In this document: in pieces, positions 1 through 5,254 of the stretch
How the letters are laid out: each line of letters begins with the position of its first letter
Position numbering within the stretch: position 1 is the stretch's first letter
Translations under genes and position numbers: made by a program
NCBI GenBank assembly: GCA_900549845.1
Contig: URPT01000079.1
Coordinates: 1-7,703 of the forward strand
DNA from: an uncultured Veillonella sp.
Lineage (GTDB): Bacteria; Bacillota; Negativicutes; Veillonellales; Veillonellaceae
DNA length: 7,703 nucleotides
Reading direction: 5' to 3'
The notes under the pieces: model-generated
Databases searched by the model: none
The model's input: the letters and a program-made list of their open reading frames with translations, nothing else
What the model was told of the DNA's origin: nothing

Positions 1-144
1 GTTTTTCTTATAGCTATGTACAATAACCTTTGCATTATGTAAATAGCCTCTTAATTCAGGCTCACCTAATTTATTGAATAGAGGACAATGTATGAGGGTA
101 GGTAGATATTGGTTGATAATATCGTTTGAAAGTATTTGCTTCAT
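1..144 (-). CDS. Crp/Fnr-family transcriptional regulator, N-terminal part (cut by window edge)
   Basis: This reads on the minus strand from ATG at 144-142 and stays open to base 1, giving 48 residues that start MKQILSNDII. Residues 19-33 (HCPLFNKLGEPELRG) match the pattern that opens the cyclic-nucleotide-binding-like sensor domain of Crp/Fnr proteins: a Pro-Leu-Phe, then a short helix with Glu-Leu. They are followed by a beta-strand-like stretch ending HSYKKN. The start is supported by a GGAGGT ribosome binding site at 154-149, four bases from the ATG. The gene is divergent from hcp and shares its upstream region. In several anaerobes the divergent or adjacent Crp/Fnr gene of hcp is HcpR, a heme-dependent nitric oxide sensor, so that is the likely identity. 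The DNA-binding domain lies outside the window, so the subfamily cannot be confirmed. It was too short for an ordinary ORF caller because it is truncated. Confidence 0.8.
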   Translation of the reverse strand, partial: MKQILSNDIINQYLPTLIHCPLFNKLGEPELRGYLHNAKVIVHSYKKN

Positions 145-193
145 AGATACCTCCAGTGTGAAAAAGTTTATAGTAATTTAAAATGATTATTGT

Positions 194-222
194 ATAATAA
201 TATAGTTAGATCGAATGGTCTA
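194..222 (-). promoter_or_regulatory. Probable promoter of the Crp/Fnr-type regulator gene
   Basis: Read on the minus strand, TAGACC (222-217, four of six matches to TTGACA) is followed after exactly 17 bases by TATTAT (199-194, five of six matches to TATAAT). Transcription would start near 187, giving a leader of about 43 bases before the ATG at 144. The spacing and position fit a sigma-70-type promoter. The region is AT-rich, so a chance match is possible. Confidence 0.4.
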
Positions 223-326
223 CCTGTTCCAAAAGGGGAGCAAGGAAAATTTTTGAAAAAGTTTTTATTTGTTGCTCAAGCTACAGAAATTGTATCATCT
301 TTACGTTATACTTTCAAATGTAATCA

Positions 327-350
327 ATCAGACACCTGATAATTCATCAG
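327..350. promoter_or_regulatory. Candidate regulator-binding site: alternating ATCAG/CTGAT half-sites
   Basis: Three 5-base half-sites alternate in orientation: ATCAG (327-331), CTGAT (336-340) and ATCAG (346-350), with spacers of 4 and 5 bases. The right pair has the order CTGAT-5-ATCAG. Its TGAT/ATCA core is that of Fnr sites (TTGAT-4-ATCAA), but the spacer is one base longer. It lies in the shared upstream region of hcp and a divergent Crp/Fnr gene, where an operator is expected. The hcp promoter itself is unclear. TATTAT at 369-374 would put the site upstream (activation), while TATACT at 307-312 would put it downstream (repression). Neither has a good -35 box. Confidence 0.35.
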
Positions 351-384
351 TGTAATGTATAGGTTTGATATTATCTAGCTTGTA

Positions 385-401
385 TGCGAGAAAGTCTCGC
401 A
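385..401 (+). promoter_or_regulatory. Perfect 17-base palindrome in the hcp leader
   Basis: TGCGAGA (385-391), AAG, TCTCGCA (395-401) is a 7-base-pair perfect inverted repeat with a 3-base centre. Its last base is the first A of the AAAGGAGG ribosome binding site (401-408) of hcp. As DNA it could be an operator. As RNA it is a compact GC-rich hairpin abutting the Shine-Dalgarno sequence, which could stabilise the 5' end of the message or tune ribosome access. No U-run follows, so it is not a terminator. Confidence 0.4.
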
Positions 402-416
402 AAGGAGGATTTTTAA

Positions 417-1982
417 ATGAGCATGTTCTGTTATCAATGCGAACAATCTGCAGCACCAGGCGGCTGTACTGTACAAGGTGTATGTGGTAAAACTGCACCA
501 GTTGCTAACTTACAAGACGAATTAACTGCTGCTTTAGTTGGTTTAGCACGCGCTTTAGACGTAAAAGGCCAAACTAAAGAAGGCGTTGACTATTTAATGC
601 GTGGTTTGTTCATGTGTGTAACAAACGTAAACTTCTCTGAAGAACGCGTTCAAGAATTCATCGACGAAGTAAACGCTTATCATGCAAAAATCGATAGCGC
701 AGCTCAAAACTTCGATTGGGAACAATTGTGGAAAGGTGAAGAAGATATCGTATCTCTTCGTTCCACATTATTGTTAGGTATGCGTGGTATGGCTGCTTAT
801 GCATGGCATGCTGCACGTCTTGGTTTCCATGATCCAGAAGTTGATGCTTGGTTCATCAAAGGCATGGTAGAATTCGCTAAAGATCATAGCGCTGAAGAAT
901 GGTTGAACTTGTTGATGGAATTCGGCCAAATCAACTTGAAATGCATGGCTATTCTTGATAAAGCTAACACTGAAACATATGGTACTCCAGTACCAACTAC
1001 AGTACCTTTGACTGTAGAACCAGGTCCTTTCATCGTTGTAACTGGTCATGACCTTCATGACTTGAACCAATTGTTGGAACAAACAGATGGTAAAGGCGTA
1101 AACATCTATACTCATGGTGAAATGTTACCTTGCCACGCTTACCCTGAATTGAAAAAACATCCTCAATTGAAAGGTAACTTCGGTACTGCATGGCAAAACC
1201 AACAAAAAGAATTCGTTGACGTTCCTGGCGCATTCTTATTCACTACAAACTGCATTATGCCACCAAAAGAAAACTACAGAGCAAATATCTTCACTACAGA
1301 TATGGTAGGTTTTGACGGTTGTGCACACGTAGAAGAAAAAGAAGACGGCACTAAAGACTTCTCCGCTGTTATTAACCGTGCAATCGAATTGGGCGGCTAC
1401 AAAGAAGCTCAAGAATTCACTGGTATCAACGGTGGTCACGAAGTAACTACTGGTTTCGGTCATGGTACAGTATTGGGCATTGCTGATAAAGTAATCGATG
1501 CTGTAAAAGCTGGCGCAATTAAACACTTCTTCTTAGTTGGTGGTTGCGACGGTGCTAAAGTAGGCCGTAACTACTACACAGAATTCGTAAAACAAACTCC
1601 AGATGATACTGTAGTATTGACATTGGCTTGTGGTAAATTCCGCTTCAACGACCTTAACATCGGTGAAATCGGTGGTATTCCTCGTATCCTTGATATGGGT
1701 CAATGTAACGATGCTTACTCCGCTATTCAAGTAGCAGTAGCTTTGGCTGGTGCATTTGAATGTGACGTAAACGACTTGCCATTAACATTGGTATTGTCCT
1801 GGTACGAACAAAAAGCGGTATGTATCTTGTTAACATTGTTGGCATTGGGTATCCGCAACATCTACATCGGACCTTCCTTGCCTAAATTCTTCTCCAGCAA
1901 TGTATTGAACATTTTGGTAGAAAAATTCCAATTGCATCCAATTACAACTCCAGAAGCTGACATGAAAGCTATCTTGGGCTAA
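417..1982 (+). CDS. hcp: Hybrid cluster protein (hydroxylamine reductase), class I
   Basis: Hcp is a cytoplasmic Fe-S enzyme. It reduces hydroxylamine to ammonia in vitro and is thought to act in cells on nitric oxide or in protein S-nitrosylation, using low-potential electrons. The 521 residues show the complete family signature. The N-terminal cysteines C5, C8, C17 and C23 have the C-x2-C-x8-C-x5-C spacing of class I (cubane cluster) proteins of strict anaerobes. The hybrid-cluster ligands are H211 (GHDL), E235 (HGEMLP), C279 (TTNCIMPP), C377 (GGCDGAK), C405 (ACGKFRF), C430 (GQCNDAY), and E464 and K466 (WYEQKA). The order and spacing match the Desulfovibrio protein with nearly constant offsets. 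Length is slightly under the usual 540-555. The start is fixed by AAAGGAGG at 401-408, eight bases from the ATG. Codon choice is strongly biased to TTC and AAC, unlike the downstream genes, which suggests high expression. It is monocistronic, with terminator hairpins following. The divergent Crp/Fnr gene is its likely regulator. Confidence 0.97.
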   Translation: MSMFCYQCEQSAAPGGCTVQGVCGKTAPVANLQDELTAALVGLARALDVKGQTKEGVDYLMRGLFMCVTNVNFSEERVQEFIDEVNAYHAKIDSAAQNFDWEQLWKGEEDIVSLRSTLLLGMRGMAAYAWHAARLGFHDPEVDAWFIKGMVEFAKDHSAEEWLNLLMEFGQINLKCMAILDKANTETYGTPVPTTVPLTVEPGPFIVVTGHDLHDLNQLLEQTDGKGVNIYTHGEMLPCHAYPELKKHPQLKGNFGTAWQNQQKEFVDVPGAFLFTTNCIMPPKENYRANIFTTDMVGFDGCAHVEEKEDGTKDFSAVINRAIELGGYKEAQEFTGINGGHEVTTGFGHGTVLGIADKVIDAVKAGAIKHFFLVGGCDGAKVGRNYYTEFVKQTPDDTVVLTLACGKFRFNDLNIGEIGGIPRILDMGQCNDAYSAIQVAVALAGAFECDVNDLPLTLVLSWYEQKAVCILLTLLALGIRNIYIGPSLPKFFSSNVLNILVEKFQLHPITTPEADMKAILG

Positions 1983-2005
1983 TCGGATCCATTAATCTGT
2001 TAACC

Positions 2006-2044
2006 ACAGTCCTACTTCCCCTCTCTTTTATGATTTAGGACTGT
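2006..2044 (+). other. Hairpin in the hcp 3' untranslated region
   Basis: ACAGTCCTA (2006-2014) pairs perfectly with TAGGACTGT (2036-2044) around a 21-base pyrimidine-rich loop. There is no clean T-run directly after it (TTGTTATAA), so it is not a canonical terminator by itself. It sits just ahead of the real terminator and could protect the 3' end of the abundant hcp message. Confidence 0.5.
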
Positions 2045-2054
2045 TGTTATAAAT

Positions 2055-2089
2055 AACGCACCTAGGGTTATACTCTAGGTGCGTTTTTT
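2055..2089 (+). terminator. Rho-independent terminator of hcp
   Basis: An 11-base-pair perfect stem, AACGCACCTAG (2055-2065) with CTAGGTGCGTT (2075-2085), encloses a 9-base loop and runs into six T residues (2084-2089). It separates hcp from the serine dehydratase operon, which has its own promoter downstream. Confidence 0.92.
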
Positions 2090-2139
2090 ACATATATTTA
2101 GTCCTCTGTATGTGTACAAAAATACTGCTAATGTGCATA

Positions 2140-2169
2140 TAGACAGTAATCAATATCGATTGTTATACT
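2140..2169 (+). promoter_or_regulatory. Probable promoter of the sdaAB-sdaAA operon
   Basis: TAGACA (2140-2145, five of six matches to TTGACA) and TATACT (2164-2169, five of six to TATAAT) are 18 bases apart. The start would be near 2176, about 45 bases before the sdaAB ATG. The spacer contains CAAT-ATCG-ATTG (2151-2162), a short inverted repeat that could serve as an operator. Confidence 0.5.
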
Positions 2170-2190
2170 ATAGGTAAAGTAAGATTTTTT

Positions 2191-2205
2191 CACATTGTCT
2201 ATGTG
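2191..2205 (+). repeat. Short inverted repeat in the sdaAB leader
   Basis: CACAT (2191-2195) and ATGTG (2201-2205) flank TGTCT, just upstream of the AGAGG ribosome binding site of sdaAB. It may form a weak RNA hairpin or a protein-binding site. With only five base pairs it could also be chance. Confidence 0.25.
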
Positions 2206-2220
2206 TATATAGAGGCGTGT

Positions 2221-2883
2221 ATGAATAGTATTTTTGATATTATAGGACCTGTTATGATCGGTCCGTCTAGTTCGCATACAGCGGGTGCTGCACGACTAGG
2301 TAAGATGGCGCGGTGCATTTTCCGTTCCACACCTAAAAAGGTAGATTTAACCTTATATGGATCTTTTGCAAAGACTTATAAAGGTCATGGTACAGACCGT
2401 GCTTTGATTGGCGGTTTGTTGGGGTTCAAAGAGGATGATACGAATATTCGTATTGCTCATAAATTAGCTGAGAAAGAGGGGATGGAGTATAACTTTATCG
2501 AGTCTCCTCTCGATGTAGGTCATCCTAATGTAGTTCGTTTTGATATGTACGATGAACATAATCGTCATATGACTGTTATTGGTCGTTCTCTTGGTGGTGG
2601 TCAAATTATGATTACCGAAGTAGATGGCAATGATATGTCTATTACTGGCGATGAGTTTACCCTTGTCGTATTTCATGAGGATAGACCTGGTGCCATTTCT
2701 CTTGTGAGCCAAGCATTGAGTGAGTCCGATATTAATATTGCTACCATGCGTGTATTCCGTAAGGGTAAGCACAAGGATGCAGTGATGGTCATTACTACCG
2801 ATACAGTAGTAAATCCTATTACCGTTCAGTTTATGCGCGAGTGTCCAGGCATTCAAGATGTGATGACCTTTGAAGCGTTATAG
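2221..2883 (+). CDS. sdaAB: L-serine dehydratase, iron-sulfur-dependent, beta subunit
   Basis: This is the beta subunit of the two-subunit, [4Fe-4S]-dependent L-serine ammonia-lyase, which converts serine to pyruvate and ammonia in the cytoplasm. The protein has 220 residues, the normal size. The N-terminal domain carries the family motif GPSSSHTAG at residues 14-22, then GHGTDRA (55-61) and GRSLGGGQI (121-129). Residues 146-220 form an ACT domain (TLVVFHEDRPGAIS onward), a fold that often binds amino acids; it also occurs in related beta subunits. I chose ATG at 2221 because the family begins MN-IFDIIGPV and AGAGG (2211-2215) is five bases upstream. The longer frame from GTG at 2203 adds six residues that match nothing and has no ribosome site. 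The stop codon TAG overlaps the Shine-Dalgarno sequence of sdaAA, so the two subunits are likely translated in concert. Confidence 0.95.
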   Translation: MNSIFDIIGPVMIGPSSSHTAGAARLGKMARCIFRSTPKKVDLTLYGSFAKTYKGHGTDRALIGGLLGFKEDDTNIRIAHKLAEKEGMEYNFIESPLDVGHPNVVRFDMYDEHNRHMTVIGRSLGGGQIMITEVDGNDMSITGDEFTLVVFHEDRPGAISLVSQALSESDINIATMRVFRKGKHKDAVMVITTDTVVNPITVQFMRECPGIQDVMTFEAL

Positions 2884-2894
2884 GAGGGCGAATG

Positions 2895-3767
2895 ATGAGT
2901 TATGCATACGATACAATTGCAGATATTATTCGCTTAGCTGAGGAAAATAACATTTCCTTTGGTGAAGTAGTACTGCGTTATGAATTAGAAAATTATGACC
3001 GCAGTGAAGAAGCGGTTATTCGTGAAATAGAGCATCGTTTAGACATCTTTGAAGGTTCTATTCAAGATGGTATAGACTATGCAGAAAAAACAGCGTCTGG
3101 TATGTCCGGTGGCCAGGCAGCACAGCTTAATGGACAAACACCAAGATTTATGAGTGATATTGCGTACAAAGCTATGACCTATGCTATTGCTGTTAATGAA
3201 GCAAATGCAAAGATGTTCCGCATTGTTGCGTGCCCTACGGCTGGATCTTGTGGTGTTATGCCTGGTGCGGTGAAAGCAGTAGCGGACCATTACAAGCTAG
3301 ATAGAGCAACTATGGTAAAGGGCTTCTTGGCTGCCTCTGGCATTGGCAATGTCGTAGCGAATCGCGCTTGTGTGGCCGGTGCCGTTGGCGGTTGCCAAGC
3401 AGAAATTGGTACGGCCGCTTGTATGGCTGCCGGTGCTATTGTAGAAATGATGGGTGGTACGCCTCGTCAAGTAGGACATGCTATCGCATTGTGCATGAAA
3501 AACTTATTGGGCCTTGCCTGTGATCCAGTAGCAGGGCTTGTAGAGGTACCGTGCGTTAAACGTAATGGTTTCTATGCAGTTCATGCCATTACTGCATCTG
3601 AATTGGCTTTGATGAATATTGAAAGTCAAATTCCACCAGATGAAGTTATTGAAGCAATGAATAATATCGGTCGCGCTATGCCAGCAGCATTGCGTGAAAC
3701 AAGTGATGGCGGTCTTGCGGTGACACCGACAGGTACAGCTATTGCAGAACGAGTGCAATCCTTATAG
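2895..3767 (+). CDS. sdaAA: L-serine dehydratase, iron-sulfur-dependent, alpha subunit
   Basis: This is the catalytic, cluster-bearing subunit that partners the product of the gene just upstream. The 290 residues show the family motifs: CPTAGSCG at 113-120, then the three cysteines that by homology bind the [4Fe-4S] cluster. These are C167 (GGCQAEIG), C209 (GLACDPVAG) and C220 (VPCVKRNG). The glycine- and alanine-rich core and the C-terminal GLAVTPTGTA are typical. There are tandem ATG codons at 2892 and 2895. I chose the second because AGGAGGG (2882-2888) lies six bases from it and only three from the first; the choice changes one residue. The gap to the sdaAB stop is 11 bases, so this is a two-gene operon. 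The last four sense codons also form the left arm of the terminator that ends the operon. Everything needed for activity appears intact. Confidence 0.95.
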   Translation: MSYAYDTIADIIRLAEENNISFGEVVLRYELENYDRSEEAVIREIEHRLDIFEGSIQDGIDYAEKTASGMSGGQAAQLNGQTPRFMSDIAYKAMTYAIAVNEANAKMFRIVACPTAGSCGVMPGAVKAVADHYKLDRATMVKGFLAASGIGNVVANRACVAGAVGGCQAEIGTAACMAAGAIVEMMGGTPRQVGHAIALCMKNLLGLACDPVAGLVEVPCVKRNGFYAVHAITASELALMNIESQIPPDEVIEAMNNIGRAMPAALRETSDGGLAVTPTGTAIAERVQSL

Positions 3768-3781
3768 GATTGCACTTTTTT
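3752..3781 (+). terminator. Rho-independent terminator overlapping the end of sdaAA
   Basis: AGTGCAATCC (3752-3761) pairs perfectly with GGATTGCACT (3767-3776) around the loop TTATA, and six T residues follow (3776-3781). The stop codon TAG (3765-3767) straddles the loop and the right arm, so the left arm is protein-coding. A ribosome finishing sdaAA would cover the stem. Confidence 0.9.
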
Positions 3782-3835
3782 CATGCTTTCATTTGTAGTA
3801 AAATAAAGGTTAGACTAGTTCAGAAAGGAGTGTGC

Positions 3836-5254
3836 ATGATGGAACAAGCCAATCGAATATTGACTGTATTAGAAGAAGCAGGTTATGAAGCCTATATCAT
3901 TGGCGGAGCAGTGCGTGATATTTTGATGCATCAAAAGCCTCATGACTTTGATATTGTGACGTCTGCACGCCCTGATACGGTAATTGAAGTCCTACGCGGT
4001 CAAGATATTCAAACGACAGACTTAGTAGGAAAATCTTTTGGTGTAGTAGTAGCTACACTAGAAGGAAAGCAATATGAAATTGCAACGTATCGCACTGAAC
4101 GATATGGAGCGGATAGTCATCGACCAGAAGAAATCGCTTATGCCGATACCTTGGAGGAAGACGTGTTGCGTCGCGACTTTACGGTCAATGGCATGGCGAT
4201 GAATCGTTTTGGTGAGGTCATAGACCTAGTAGGGGGACGTCGAGATATCAAGCATAAGACATTGCGAACCATTGGCAATGCACAGCAACGCTTCGAAGAA
4301 GACGCATTGCGATTATTTAGAGCATGCCGCTTTGTGGCAAAGCTAGATTTCTTACCTACCGAAGACTTATTAGAAGCTATGCCAAAGGCATTTTATCGTG
4401 TGCCTGGGTTATCTCTTGAGAGAGTCCGTAGTGAACTGGACCGACTCATGTTAGAGCCCGCTGTGGCTAAGGGCCTTGATGTATTAGTACAATCTCGCTT
4501 GGCCGAGTGCTCTTGTCGCGTTGTAGAAAATGGCGTGGCTCGTGAAGTGCCTATTTTACCAGAGCTATACCATCTTGTGAATTTACCACAAGAAAAAGAC
4601 TTTCACGAATTTGATGGTTGGTATCATACATTAGCCGTTGTATCTCATACAGAACCAGATTTAACATTACGTTGGGGTGCACTGTTACACGATGTAGCAA
4701 AGGGGATGCCTACGGTGCGTGCTGTGGTGAATGGTCGCCTCACAGATCGTGGTCATGATACATTAGGGGCTGAAATGACAGAAACATTACTTACTCGTTT
4801 AGGTTACCCTAAGAGTTTTGTGCGCCGTGTAGCTTGGATTGTAAAAAATCATATGCGCTTTCACTATTTTGTACAAAATGGGGAAGCTAATGAGAAGAAG
4901 TGGATCCGTAAAGAGGCTCGCAGCGGTGAGTTTCGAGATAGTCAAATTATGCGAATTGCATGGGAACAATTATCTAAGGTTTGTGCTGCCGATGTATTAG
5001 GCTGTGGGAAGCCTTATGCATCGACTGATGGCACCTTAGCCTTTGGTGAATGTATGGCAGATCTTAGCCTAGAGATGCCTATCCATACAAAGGATTTAAA
5101 TTATGACGAACGAGTTATTAAGCTTGCAGGGAAAAAAGTGGGGGAAGGATTGCAGTATTTATTAGGTCAGGTTCAAAATGGGGTGATTCCCAATGAACCA
5201 GATGCATTATATGATGCATTAGACCATAAGTTACGCCGTCCAGTGGAGAAATGA
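3836..5254 (+). CDS. cca: CCA-adding tRNA nucleotidyltransferase with HD domain
   Basis: The enzyme adds or repairs the CCA end of tRNA without a template, using CTP and ATP. The protein has 472 residues. The class II nucleotidyltransferase head carries GGAVRD (23-28) and the metal-binding D37 and D39 (HDFDIV). RRDFTVN (112-118) and the EDALR motif (155-159) follow, the latter matching the E/D-R set that selects C and A in CCA enzymes. The helical body is followed by an HD phosphohydrolase-type domain at about 260-345 with H264, H285-D286 (LLHDVAKG), H307 and H339. Some related enzymes use such a domain for phosphatase activity; here that is inference. A poly(A) polymerase is possible but less likely because of the Bacillus-like spacing of motifs. 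The start is ATG at 3836, or the adjacent ATG at 3839, after AAAGGAG at 3824-3830. Upstream in-frame codons back to 3770 lie in the terminator and are not coding. Its stop overlaps the next gene. No convincing promoter is seen in 3782-3835. Confidence 0.9.
   Translation: MMEQANRILTVLEEAGYEAYIIGGAVRDILMHQKPHDFDIVTSARPDTVIEVLRGQDIQTTDLVGKSFGVVVATLEGKQYEIATYRTERYGADSHRPEEIAYADTLEEDVLRRDFTVNGMAMNRFGEVIDLVGGRRDIKHKTLRTIGNAQQRFEEDALRLFRACRFVAKLDFLPTEDLLEAMPKAFYRVPGLSLERVRSELDRLMLEPAVAKGLDVLVQSRLAECSCRVVENGVAREVPILPELYHLVNLPQEKDFHEFDGWYHTLAVVSHTEPDLTLRWGALLHDVAKGMPTVRAVVNGRLTDRGHDTLGAEMTETLLTRLGYPKSFVRRVAWIVKNHMRFHYFVQNGEANEKKWIRKEARSGEFRDSQIMRIAWEQLSKVCAADVLGCGKPYASTDGTLAFGECMADLSLEMPIHTKDLNYDERVIKLAGKKVGEGLQYLLGQVQNGVIPNEPDALYDALDHKLRRPVEK

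Noticed and set aside
187..339. Plus-strand open frame of about 50 codons upstream of hcp, with possible TTG starts at 190 and 253
   Set aside because: There is no ATG, no well-placed ribosome binding site and no recognisable protein motif. It overlaps the likely control elements.
655..1590. Repeated GAATTC in hcp
   Set aside because: It is explained by recurrent Glu-Phe pairs encoded as GAA-TTC under the gene's codon bias, and is not a repeat element.
774..1730. Minus-strand open frames inside hcp
   Set aside because: They are antisense shadows of a strongly conserved gene, with low-complexity, unlikely protein composition.
2203..2220. Six-codon N-terminal extension of sdaAB from GTG
   Set aside because: The family begins at the downstream ATG (2221), which has a ribosome binding site. 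The extension has none.
3770..3835. N-terminal extension of cca reaching into the sdaAA terminator, from TTG
   Set aside because: The residues match nothing in the family and the DNA is terminator and leader. AAAGGAG points to ATG 3836 or 3839.
3782..3835. Promoter for cca with TAAAAT at 3799-3804
   Set aside because: No acceptable -35 box is found at 16-18 bases upstream, where the T-run of the terminator lies.
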